This document shows positions 1 to 7,560 of a stretch of 16,605 nucleotides of DNA, one piece after another (within the stretch, counting starts at the first letter, position 1; each line of letters begins with the position of its first letter). The translations under genes and the position numbers were made by a program. The notes beneath the pieces are model-generated. The model made no database searches, had not been told where the DNA came from, and saw only the letters and a program-made list of their open reading frames with translations. This stretch comes from Novosphingobium sp. (GTDB lineage Bacteria > Pseudomonadota > Alphaproteobacteria > Sphingomonadales > Sphingomonadaceae): NCBI GenBank assembly GCA_020853995.1, contig JADYXV010000079.1:1-16605 (forward strand), written 5' to 3'.

Positions 1-2
1 CC

Positions 3-410
3 CATGCGGCGGGCATGCTGGATGCCCTCACCCGCGCCACAGACTGGGTCTGGATCACCGGGAATCACGATGAAGACGCCCGAGCGCCGGGTGGAACCGT
101 GGTGGACGAACTTTCTTCGCGCGGGCTTGTGATGCGCCATATCGCCCGCACCGGCACGCAAGGTTGCGAGGTTTCGGGCCATTTTCACCCCAAGCTAAGG
201 GTGAAAGTACGGGGTCGTTTGATTGCCCGCCCCTGTGCCGTGGTCAGCGAAAACCGCCTGATTTTGCCCGCTTTTGGCGCTTTGACCGGCGGAATGGACG
301 CGGGCGATCCGGCCATTCTGACGGCCTTGCAGCCCGCCCGCACGATTGATGCCATCGTTCCGGCGGGCGACCGTCTGGCACGCTTTGCGCTGTGGCGCGG
401 TGCGGCGTGA
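3..410 (+). CDS. pdeM: Ligase-associated DNA damage response endonuclease PdeM, 3' part (5' end outside window)
   Basis: The reading frame is open from the first bases of the window, so the gene starts upstream and only its last ~135 codons are present. The visible part carries the metallophosphoesterase signatures TGNHDED (binuclear metal centre and catalytic His) and, ~45 residues later, SGHFHPK (the GHxHP metal-binding motif). The sequence around LPAFGALTGGMDA is typical of PdeM, a calcineurin-like phosphoesterase usually encoded beside an ATP-dependent DNA ligase, an Lhr-like helicase and an exonuclease in proteobacteria. Those partners would lie to the left of this window and cannot be checked. 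The protein is expected to be a cytoplasmic nuclease/phosphodiesterase in DNA repair; the exact substrate is not established from sequence. The stop is TGA, 103 bp before the infC start proposed here. The first listed ATG (position 15) is internal, not the true start. Confidence 0.85.
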   Translation, partial: HAAGMLDALTRATDWVWITGNHDEDARAPGGTVVDELSSRGLVMRHIARTGTQGCEVSGHFHPKLRVKVRGRLIARPCAVVSENRLILPAFGALTGGMDAGDPAILTALQPARTIDAIVPAGDRLARFALWRGAA

Positions 411-500
411 TTGTTTTGCTTGAACAACCGATGCAATGCGCCCTTTATCTAAGCGCGCTTTGTGATATGAGCGCGCCAACCGACTTTTTGTTTCCACTAC

Positions 501-505
501 AGGAG
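501..505 (+). promoter_or_regulatory. Shine-Dalgarno of infC that selects an AUA start
   Basis: AGGAG at 501-505 lies 8 nt before an in-frame ATA at 514. No comparable purine-rich site precedes the first ATG at 538, whose upstream stretch is C-rich (CCCCGGCGCAGT). The placement of this site therefore decides the start of infC in favour of 514. Confidence 0.75.
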
Positions 506-513
506 AAAGCACA

Positions 514-1056
514 ATAGCTCCCCCACCCCGGCGCAGTATGGCGCCCCCCGTCAAGAGCGGGCCTCGCTTCAACCAGATGATCAACGTGCCCAAAGTGCGC
601 GTGATCGACGAGAATGGCGAGAACCTGGGTGTCATGTACACCCGCGAAGCAATCGATCAGGCTGCCTCTGTTGGCCTCGACCTTGTCGAAGTATCGCCTA
701 CGGCTGATCCGCCGGTCTGCAAGTTCCTCGACGTCGGCAAGTTCCGGTACGAGGCGCAGAAGAAGGCCAACGCTGCACGCAAGAGCCAGAAGACGCAGGA
801 GATCAAAGAGATCAAGATGCGTCCGAACATCGATGACCATGACTACGATACGAAAATGCGTAACGTCGTGCGGTTCATCGAAGATGGCGACAAGGTGAAG
901 ATCACGCTGCGTTTCCGTGGCCGTGAACTTTCGCATCAGCAGATCGGCATGAACCTGCTCCGCAAGGTACAAGACGATGTCGCCGAAATTGCGAAGATCG
1001 AAGCCTTCCCCCGCATGGAAGGTCGCCAGATGCTGATGGTTCTTGCGCCGAAATAA
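514..1056 (+). CDS. infC: Translation initiation factor IF3 (proposed AUA start)
   Basis: IF3 binds the 30S subunit, checks the initiator tRNA-start codon pairing and prevents premature 50S joining. The N-terminal domain (FNQMINVPKVRVIDENGENLG), the lysine-rich linker (AQKKANAARKSQKTQEIKEIK) and the C-terminal domain ending MEGRQMLMVLAPK are all present. The first ATG is at 538 (172 aa) but lacks a ribosome-binding site. An in-frame ATA at 514, 8 nt after AGGAG, adds eight residues (initiator followed by APPPRRS before Met) and gives 180 aa, the same length as E. coli IF3. E. coli infC starts with AUU, and its rare start underlies autoregulation, because IF3 discriminates against non-AUG/GUG/UUG codons. 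The same logic is inferred here. The gene is apparently monocistronic, with an intrinsic terminator at 1088-1118. If the AUA start is wrong, the CDS begins at 538. Confidence 0.95.
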   Translation: MAPPPRRSMAPPVKSGPRFNQMINVPKVRVIDENGENLGVMYTREAIDQAASVGLDLVEVSPTADPPVCKFLDVGKFRYEAQKKANAARKSQKTQEIKEIKMRPNIDDHDYDTKMRNVVRFIEDGDKVKITLRFRGRELSHQQIGMNLLRKVQDDVAEIAKIEAFPRMEGRQMLMVLAPK

Positions 1057-1087
1057 TCAGGTGTGAGGGTGATCGCAGGAGGATATC

Positions 1088-1118
1088 GGGCGTGCCGCAA
1101 GGTGCGCCCTTTTCCTTT
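1088..1118 (+). terminator. Intrinsic terminator of infC
   Basis: GGGCGTGCC (1088-1096) pairs with GGTGCGCCC (1101-1109) through nine pairs, two of them G-U, around a GCAA tetraloop of the stable GNRA type. It is followed at once by TTTTCCTTT. It lies 32 bp after the infC stop and upstream of the permease gene, so it should separate the two transcripts. Confidence 0.8.
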
Positions 1119-1172
1119 GGGCGATGGCTCTGCTAGGCCAGAAACAGGGATGAGCAGCGGGGAGCCCTTTCT

Positions 1173-2579
1173 TTGATGATCGACGCGCGCAAGATCGGAT
1201 TGTTTGCCGGACCGCTGGGCATGGCGGTAACGCTATTAAGCGCGCCGCCCGCTGGCATGCCTGATACGGCGTGGAGCGCAGCCGGCCTTGTCTGGTGGAT
1301 GGCGGCATGGTGGATGACCGAGGCTTTGCCACTGTCGGCCACCGCATTCCTGCCGTTCCTCGTCCTGCCACTGACGGGCGTTGCTGATGCCAACAAGACC
1401 GCGTCATCCTATTATTCGCCAATCATGTTCCTGTTTGTCGGCGGTGCATTCCTGGCCTTGGCGATAGAACGTACAGGCCTGCACCGACGGCTGGCGCTGT
1501 TCATCATGGGTTTTGCAGGCGCAAAGCCGGGGCAATTGTTGCTGGGTGTGATGGCTGCAACGGCAGTCCTGTCGAGCTTTATCTCCAACACATCGACCGC
1601 ACTGATCATGATGCCGATGGCGCTGGCGATGCTGGCCGCAGGCGGCGTGCGTGAGGGTGAAACCGCCGGTATGGCAGGCGCTTTGCCGATGGGCATTGCG
1701 TTTTCGGCATCGCTGGGCGGCCTTGCCACAATGATCGGCACGCCAACCAATGCCATTGCCGCAGGTCTGATAGAAAAGACGCTGGGCACACAGATCACCT
1801 TCCTTGGCTGGGCGATGTACGGTGTGCCGATTGCTTTGCTGGCAGTGCCGCTGGCAGCGTGGATTATCGGGCGAGTACAAGGGCTTGATAAGGACAGCTT
1901 TGATCCTGTGTCTGCGCGAAATGCGATTGAACATTCGGTGCGCTGGACCATGCCCGAGCGGCGGTTGATTCCAGTTGTCGTGTTCGCCTTCATGGCGTGG
2001 GTGATGCAGCCGTGGCTTCAGGGGTTCTTTCCCGAAGGCGGACTGACTGATGGTTCGATTGCCGCGATCGCCGGGTTGGTGTTGTTTGTACTGCCTGACG
2101 GCACGGGCCGGGCTATGCTGACATGGCCGGAGGCCAACCGCGCGCCTTGGGACGTAGTGCTGATGTTCGGCGGAGGACTTGCTATGGCAATGGGCATGAC
2201 CGAGTCCGGCCTGACGATGTGGATGGGCCAGATGTTGCTGCCGTTACAGCATGTGCCCCTGCCTGTAGTGGCGCTGGTGCTAGTGGCGTTTGTTATTCTG
2301 GTAACCGAATTCGCCAGCAACATCGCAGCAGCCAGCGGAATTATGCCGGTAATAGCAGCGCTGGTGGCAGCTTTGGATGCAGATCCGATCCTGCTTGCCC
2401 TGCCCGCCGCATTTGCCGCAACCTGGGGCTTTATGCTGCCCGCCGGAACCGGGCCGAACGCATTGGCATGGGCAACGGGCCATTGCTCGATGCAGTCTAT
2501 GATCAAGGCCGGACTGGCGCTGGATATTGCGGGCGTGTTTTTGCTGACCGGCGTGGTTTGGGGAATTGCTGCGTTGTGA
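1173..2579 (+). CDS. SLC13/DASS-family sodium-anion symporter-like permease
   Basis: This is a 468-residue inner-membrane transporter with many hydrophobic segments. The divalent anion:Na+ symporter fold has two inverted repeats, each with a hairpin bearing a short Ser-Asn signature. Here the first is SNTSTALIMMP (138-148) followed by GTPTNA (189-194), and the second is ASNIAAASGIMP (381-391) followed by PAGTGPNA (423-430). These are the substrate- and Na+-binding elements of the family. Members carry dicarboxylates, citrate, sulfate or other anions. The substrate here cannot be told from sequence, and no metabolic partner gene lies beside it. The start is the first of two consecutive ATG codons, 8 nt after GGGGAG, and the length is normal for the family. 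The gene sits alone between the infC terminator and a hairpin that separates it from the convergent ppc homologue. Confidence 0.85.
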   Translation: MMIDARKIGLFAGPLGMAVTLLSAPPAGMPDTAWSAAGLVWWMAAWWMTEALPLSATAFLPFLVLPLTGVADANKTASSYYSPIMFLFVGGAFLALAIERTGLHRRLALFIMGFAGAKPGQLLLGVMAATAVLSSFISNTSTALIMMPMALAMLAAGGVREGETAGMAGALPMGIAFSASLGGLATMIGTPTNAIAAGLIEKTLGTQITFLGWAMYGVPIALLAVPLAAWIIGRVQGLDKDSFDPVSARNAIEHSVRWTMPERRLIPVVVFAFMAWVMQPWLQGFFPEGGLTDGSIAAIAGLVLFVLPDGTGRAMLTWPEANRAPWDVVLMFGGGLAMAMGMTESGLTMWMGQMLLPLQHVPLPVVALVLVAFVILVTEFASNIAAASGIMPVIAALVAALDADPILLALPAAFAATWGFMLPAGTGPNALAWATGHCSMQSMIKAGLALDIAGVFLLTGVVWGIAAL

Positions 2580-2606
2580 GGGGGTGGGGAACAAACCCTC
2601 CCCTGG

Positions 2607-2628
2607 CCCCTCCCGAAAACGGGAGGGG
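2607..2628. repeat. Strong GC-rich hairpin between convergent genes (possible bidirectional terminator or dispersed repeat)
   Basis: CCCCTCCCG (2607-2615) and CGGGAGGGG (2620-2628) form a perfect nine-pair stem with an AAAA loop. It lies 28 bp after the permease stop and 10 bp after the ppc homologue stop, so it can act on transcripts from both sides. Neither side has a clear T-run (AAGTTGG to the right). It is therefore either a hairpin that pauses or terminates poorly, or a copy of a REP-like intergenic element. Copies elsewhere in the genome cannot be checked here. Confidence 0.55.
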
Positions 2629-2637
2629 GGAAGTTGG

Positions 2638-5421
2638 TTACCCGTGTGCGCCGAAGTAGTTTGCGATGGCTACTGCTACCCGGATGTTCAACGCGTGGGC
2701 ACGTTCAATCGGGTCAATAAAGCGGGCGCGGATGGCGCCGTAGTCTTCACCTCGATGATCCGGGTAGTCGGTCGGTTCGTCCACCGCGAAGTCGGTGATT
2801 TCAGGTTCGATAACCGGATAGGCGCGGCGCAATTGAGCCAAAGCATCATCCACCCGTAATGATAGCACCATTTCCAGCACGTCATCGCGGCTGACATCGT
2901 TGGACCGTGCGAAAGGCGGAACCTGCACGGCACGGATGAACATGTGCATCAACAGCGCAAGGCGCAGAGATTGTAGCAAGCCGATGCTGCGACGATCAGC
3001 ATCCTGTACCGGATCACGGCCTTGCCGGTGGCCCGGCACCAGCGAGAGCAGGCGATGGAGCTTCATCCAATCAACCCGCAGCCGCGAGGTAAGGCGACGG
3101 AACACCCCGGCGCGGTCATCCTTGGTAAGGTATTCGGCTAGCGCAAGGCAGGCGGTTTCCAGCGCAGTTTCAGTGCCGCGATAAGGGCGGCTGGCCCAGT
3201 ACGCCGAATTGAACAATTCACCATGAGCGGCAACGGTCTTGATCGATGCCAGACCATTGGCCGCGCGCAAAAGGCGCACCAATTGGTTGCCCCGGTCTGA
3301 CCGGCCAAGCAGTTCGGCAACGGATTCCATTTCCTCGCCCGCTGCCGTACCTGCCCCTGCAATCACATTCACCGGATAGCCGATCTGCTGGAGAATGGCG
3401 TTGTGCGGAATCGCGCGGATCTGGCGCAAGCTCATCGTGCGATCACCGCCAACATCGGATTGCCGACGCGAGACGCGGCTGCCCGTCCCTTTGAGCAGAC
3501 CCAGCCCGAATGCCGTCAGCGCGCGCGAATATGTTCCGCTTTCAAGGTGTTCGCGTTGAACACGGCGGATCGAACGGTAAAAATCAAGGCTGAGGTCGGT
3601 GCGATCGTAAAACGGGTCCTTGGCCGTCAGATCAAGGTCTTGTGCTTCTGCTTCAGCAATGCGGGTGAGCGTGGCCAAGGCCAGATCATCGTTGCGGAAA
3701 AACAGATAGCCATCACCGCCCTGGAAGCTGGCTTCGGGCTCAAGCGTGATACCAGCGCGGGCAAAACGGCGGCGCGCCCAGTTGGACAGCGGCCAGGTGA
3801 GACGATCCGCAAAGCCCGAAGGATGCGCCCCACGCCCCATCGATTCTCCGTGCGTATCGAAAATCAGCGCGGCAACATCGGTCAACCCGTTGTTCTTCAT
3901 CGCTTCGGCAAGGCGGCCCTGTAAGCGTTCGATGGCAAGCGCGGCAGGAAGCTGGCCCATAACGCGGCCAGCATCGGAAAAGCCGGTCTGGATGGAAACG
4001 CGCCCGCGAGCGCGGGCATAGGTACGGTACGATTCCTCGGCCAATAGCGCTTCAAGGAAGCGGCCACCGTGTTCCAGCGCAGTTTCTGTTTCGAACAGGG
4101 GAGAAACGTCAACTTTGCCTTCGATGCCGAACAACTTGGCGAAATAAAGTGCGGCAAGAACGGTTTGAGGCTGTTCGCATTCGGCAATCAGCATGCGGAT
4201 CGGCGCATCGGCATCAATGTGCTGAAGCATTTTGGCCATGACAAGAAACTGGCGCATGGCCGTGCTTGTTTCGATAGCGAGCGCGCCAAAGTTAACACGC
4301 AACGGCTGCACTTCGGCCAGTAGTTCGCGCAATCGCGAGAGCGCGCTCTTGCTGCCGAGATCGAGCGTGCCTTCGGGGTCTATCCGTCGGCGCAATGCGT
4401 TGTGAAGCTGCGAGGCGTTGACGCGAAAGTGTATCCAGCCAATGCCGAGGCCATCGGCTCGCATCGCGGCGGCCAGCGTTGCCAGGGGGATGGCCTTATC
4501 GTCTGATGCTGTTCTCGCATCCATTTCAAGCACTTCGATCAGTGATGCGAGGCTGAGCAATTTGGCCGGATCATCGGCGCTTAACCGGTTGGCGGCAGCA
4601 GCAAGATCTTCGGGCGCTTCAAGATTGGCCGAAAACAATTCAGCCATTTCAGCCGAATAGGCATGTGCGGCATCCAGCGTGGTCAGCAGGCCGTGGGCCT
4701 CGTCGATGGCACGCAGTGACGTGGCATAACTTGCAAGACGCTGCGCCTTTTCACGCAGGCGGAACGCAATGGAGGTGGTCCAGCCGATATCGGTGCGGCC
4801 ATCCATGTCATAGCCGACCCATGTGGCAAAGCGGAACGGCAACGGGCGGAAATCCAGCCAGCGGCCTGGCCAGCGCTGGCGGGCATGGGCCAGCAATGTA
4901 GCGTTGATCTTGTCCCGCGCGGCTGCGGCCCGTTCGATCGAAGTGCAGACTTCGGTATGTTCAAATTCCAGCGTGATCGCGGGACTGGCAGACGGCACGG
5001 TGCATACCGTCGACGTTTGCGGGTCGTCATGCAATGCGGCCGAAGCAACAGCGTCAGCCTGTGCGGGGCTGAGCAGGAACGTCGGATGCGCGGTAAAAAC
5101 CGCATGCAGCAGCGGTTTTTCCCAGCGGGTGCGAAATTCCGAAAAGCCCGCTTCTTCCGGGTTGATTGCGGCAATGCGCGACAAGTTTTCCGCCGCCCCC
5201 GTCGGCGCAATCAGGCGTCGCAAGCGCACAGCGCGGCTTTGCAGCGCTTCGCATTCCATTTCGGCGACAAGACTCTCGATATCATCGAGATCAAGGCCAC
5301 CGTCTTCCAGCAGCCGTGACAAATCATGGCTTAACTGGAAAACGGGATTGAACAGCGGCGTTTCGGCCGTCCGCTCATGGAGTTTCTGCAACCTTGCCCT
5401 GAGCTTGGCGACCGTTTTCAT
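2638..5421 (-). CDS. ppc: Phosphoenolpyruvate carboxylase family protein with altered catalytic motifs
   Basis: This 927-residue homologue of PEP carboxylase (PEP + HCO3- to oxaloacetate, anaplerotic, cytoplasmic) is slightly longer than the ~880-residue E. coli enzyme. Family blocks in order: FTAHPT (109-114, equivalent of the catalytic His138 region), PLFETETAL (441-449, with the metal-binding Glu), TGFSDAGRVMG (479-489, with the metal-binding Asp), THGESMGRGAHP (523-534), GTGSRVSRRQ (645-654) and LRQIRAIP (665-672). The C-terminal residue is Gly, as in canonical enzymes. Departures from consensus: TAHPTF instead of TAHPTE, SDAGRV where SDSxKD is usual, and a two-residue shorter His-Gly-Arg loop in which the Arg equivalent to E. 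coli Arg581 is missing. Family membership is clear; full activity is uncertain. The start at 5421 follows AGAGGA by 11 nt. It lies 24 bp after eda on the same strand, probably in one transcript. Confidence 0.85.
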   Translation of the reverse strand: MKTVAKLRARLQKLHERTAETPLFNPVFQLSHDLSRLLEDGGLDLDDIESLVAEMECEALQSRAVRLRRLIAPTGAAENLSRIAAINPEEAGFSEFRTRWEKPLLHAVFTAHPTFLLSPAQADAVASAALHDDPQTSTVCTVPSASPAITLEFEHTEVCTSIERAAAARDKINATLLAHARQRWPGRWLDFRPLPFRFATWVGYDMDGRTDIGWTTSIAFRLREKAQRLASYATSLRAIDEAHGLLTTLDAAHAYSAEMAELFSANLEAPEDLAAAANRLSADDPAKLLSLASLIEVLEMDARTASDDKAIPLATLAAAMRADGLGIGWIHFRVNASQLHNALRRRIDPEGTLDLGSKSALSRLRELLAEVQPLRVNFGALAIETSTAMRQFLVMAKMLQHIDADAPIRMLIAECEQPQTVLAALYFAKLFGIEGKVDVSPLFETETALEHGGRFLEALLAEESYRTYARARGRVSIQTGFSDAGRVMGQLPAALAIERLQGRLAEAMKNNGLTDVAALIFDTHGESMGRGAHPSGFADRLTWPLSNWARRRFARAGITLEPEASFQGGDGYLFFRNDDLALATLTRIAEAEAQDLDLTAKDPFYDRTDLSLDFYRSIRRVQREHLESGTYSRALTAFGLGLLKGTGSRVSRRQSDVGGDRTMSLRQIRAIPHNAILQQIGYPVNVIAGAGTAAGEEMESVAELLGRSDRGNQLVRLLRAANGLASIKTVAAHGELFNSAYWASRPYRGTETALETACLALAEYLTKDDRAGVFRRLTSRLRVDWMKLHRLLSLVPGHRQGRDPVQDADRRSIGLLQSLRLALLMHMFIRAVQVPPFARSNDVSRDDVLEMVLSLRVDDALAQLRRAYPVIEPEITDFAVDEPTDYPDHRGEDYGAIRARFIDPIERAHALNIRVAVAIANYFGAHG

Positions 5422-5445
5422 GTTCGCTGATTTCCTCTGAATTCG

Positions 5446-6060
5446 TTATCGTCCCAGCGCGACTGCTTCGCGCGCAGCGGCTTCGATTGCAGCCTCATCC
5501 GGAACGCCCTTGCCGACAACCCAGCTGCCGCCAACGCACAGAACAGGATCAAACCCCAGCCATTCGGGCGCCGTGGCAGACGAAATGCCGCCAGTGGGGC
5601 AGAAACGGCACTGATAGAACGGTGCCGCCAAAGCTTTCAATGCCGGAAGGCCTCCCGATGTGGATGCCGGGAAAAACTTGAAGTGAGTAAGGCCCAGATC
5701 CAGCCCGCGCATGATATCACCCGCCGAGGCGATACCCGGCAGGAACGGGATACCCGATGCGACGGCCGCTTTGCCAAGATTGTCAGTCAAACCCGGCGAA
5801 ACGATAAATTCAGCGCCTGCATCAATTGCCGCTTTAAGTTCGTCCGGATTGGTCACCGTGCCCGCACCAACAATCGCGCCTTCGACCGCTTTCATCGCGT
5901 GGATTACGTCCAGTGCAGCAGCGGTGCGCAGCGTGACTTCAAGTACGCGCAAGCCACCCTTGACCAGCGCGCGGGCAATGGGGAGCGCGTGAGCCACATC
6001 CTCGACCACCAGAACCGGAATGACCGGCGCAGTGCGCATGATAGTTTCAATCGGCTTCAT
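5446..6060 (-). CDS. eda: 2-keto-3-deoxy-6-phosphogluconate (KDPG) aldolase
   Basis: This is the class I aldolase of the Entner-Doudoroff pathway, cleaving KDPG to pyruvate and glyceraldehyde-3-phosphate in the cytoplasm; family members often also act on 4-hydroxy-2-oxoglutarate. At 204 residues it has the normal length. Visible family motifs are the catalytic Glu in EVTLRT (Glu41), GAGTV (66-70), FIVSPGLT (85-92), PFLPGIAS (105-112), the Schiff-base Lys in HFKFFPAS (Lys128) and the phosphate-binding CPTGGIS (154-160). The start at 6060 has GGGGAG 5 nt upstream. It is the first gene of a probable two-gene unit with the PEP carboxylase homologue, linking a pyruvate-forming step to an oxaloacetate-forming step. 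No edd, zwf or glk is in the window. The 111 bp upstream, toward hemN, show no convincing promoter motif or operator. Confidence 0.93.
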   Translation of the reverse strand: MKPIETIMRTAPVIPVLVVEDVAHALPIARALVKGGLRVLEVTLRTAAALDVIHAMKAVEGAIVGAGTVTNPDELKAAIDAGAEFIVSPGLTDNLGKAAVASGIPFLPGIASAGDIMRGLDLGLTHFKFFPASTSGGLPALKALAAPFYQCRFCPTGGISSATAPEWLGFDPVLCVGGSWVVGKGVPDEAAIEAAAREAVALGR

Positions 6061-6171
6061 GGCGTCTCCCCTGCGCTATCGTTCAGCGCCTACTCCCTGT
6101 TGGAATATCGGCTTAACGCGAGTGAGACAGATTGTGCACCTGCTAAGAGCGGATGCATAGCTATTCTTGGT

Positions 6172-7560
6172 TTAAATGGCCGAGCTGAATTGCTTCGCTC
6201 CGCCGCGATAGGCATCAAACACAGCGGCGATGGAACGCGCATAGGGTTCATTGCCTGCCAGCAATTCAAGGCTATTGCCATCAAGTCTGGCAAGACCGCG
6301 CTGGATAAAGGGTTCCAGACGGTCGCGGTTGATCGCCAGCAAATCAACGTCGATGGCGGCTTTGCCCCGGCACAGAAGATCGGTGATGATGGCCCCGCGC
6401 CGACGGTCATCAGCAGTGCGCATTACGCCCTTGCGCCCGGTTAGCTGGTCTGCCCCTACCAACATGCGATAGCGTCCGGCATTCTTTTCGTTCTGCACAA
6501 ATACTTCCGGAAATTCGCTAATGGACGACGCGCCGAGCCCGATCAGGATGGAGGACTGATCATCGGTGAAGCCCTGAAAATTACGTCGCAGTGTGCCACT
6601 TCTGGCAGCGAGCGCCAAGTCATCGCCCGGCAGTGCGAAATGATCGAAGCCGACAGCGTCATAGCCGGCGGTGGTCAATCTCGCATGACCTTCTGCAGCC
6701 ATCCGGAAGCGAGCGCGCTGATCGGGCAATTCGCTGGCATCGATCCGCTTCTGACGGGGGATCATGTGCGGCACGTGAGCATAACCGAACAGGGCAATCC
6801 GGTCTGCACCCATCGCGATTGACTGGTCCAGCGTATCGGCCAGCACGGCATCATCTTGGAACGGAAGGCCGTACATCAAATCAAAATTGATGGAGGCGAC
6901 GCCTGCGTTGCGCAGACCATCAACCGCGCGTTCGATGTGTTCGCGCGGCTGGACCCGCCCGATGGCTGCCTGAATTCTGGGGTCGAGCGTCTGGACGCCA
7001 AGACTGGCTTTGATCACGCCAATGCCGCGCACGGCCACGAACCAGTCGGCAGCAAGGGTGCGCGGATCAAGTTCGATAGAAATAACCGGATTGGACACGC
7101 GGAAGTTGAGGGTCAGCCTGTCAATCAGCCGCACGAAATCAGTCGGCTTGATCGCATTGGGACTGCCCCCGCCAAAGGCAATCCGCGATATGCGGACCGA
7201 GGGATCGAGGTTGCGCGAAACCAGTTCGATTTCATGTTGCAGGGCTTCAAGATAGGCTGCGAGACGCTGGGTCTTGTTGGCGGCACCTGTGTTGCAACCG
7301 CAGTACCAGCAAATTTCCTGACAATAGGGAATGTGGAGATAGAGCGAGACCGTGCCGCGTAAAGCCTGCAAGGCAGCACGCTGGCGCTCTTCAAAGCTTT
7401 CATCGACGAACTCTGCGGCAGTGGGATAGCTGGTGTAGCGCGGCACCGGAGTTTCAAGCAGTTCGGGGTAATAAGCCCAGCTTGCAAAGGTTTCAGTCCG
7501 GCTTTTGCCATTATCCGAAGCCGGTAATGCCTTCGTCACGCTATTCCCCACTGCCGTCAT
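6172..7560 (-). CDS. hemN: Oxygen-independent coproporphyrinogen III oxidase (radical SAM)
   Basis: The enzyme converts coproporphyrinogen III to protoporphyrinogen IX without O2, using a [4Fe-4S] cluster and S-adenosylmethionine. The HemN-type cluster motif CX3CX2CXC is present as CQEICWYCGC (Cys80, 84, 87 and 89), preceded by VPRYTSYPTA and followed by the SAM-binding FGGGSPNAI, both typical of true HemN rather than HemW. The 462-residue length fits. The frame is open further upstream (to an ATG at 7728), but the start at 7560 is chosen because GGGAAG lies 6 nt before it and the family similarity begins there; the upstream part is antisense-free read-through of orf87. It overlaps the end of orf87 by 20 bp, so it closes the cco transcript. 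Heme supply under low oxygen matches the oxidase genes ahead of it. No clear intrinsic terminator follows. Confidence 0.92.
   Translation of the reverse strand: MTAVGNSVTKALPASDNGKSRTETFASWAYYPELLETPVPRYTSYPTAAEFVDESFEERQRAALQALRGTVSLYLHIPYCQEICWYCGCNTGAANKTQRLAAYLEALQHEIELVSRNLDPSVRISRIAFGGGSPNAIKPTDFVRLIDRLTLNFRVSNPVISIELDPRTLAADWFVAVRGIGVIKASLGVQTLDPRIQAAIGRVQPREHIERAVDGLRNAGVASINFDLMYGLPFQDDAVLADTLDQSIAMGADRIALFGYAHVPHMIPRQKRIDASELPDQRARFRMAAEGHARLTTAGYDAVGFDHFALPGDDLALAARSGTLRRNFQGFTDDQSSILIGLGASSISEFPEVFVQNEKNAGRYRMLVGADQLTGRKGVMRTADDRRRGAIITDLLCRGKAAIDVDLLAINRDRLEPFIQRGLARLDGNSLELLAGNEPYARSIAAVFDAYRGGAKQFSSAI

Noticed and set aside
2638..6060. Several long + strand open frames antisense to ppc and eda
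   Set aside because: They follow from the codon bias of the real - strand genes and show no domain motifs or ribosome-binding sites.
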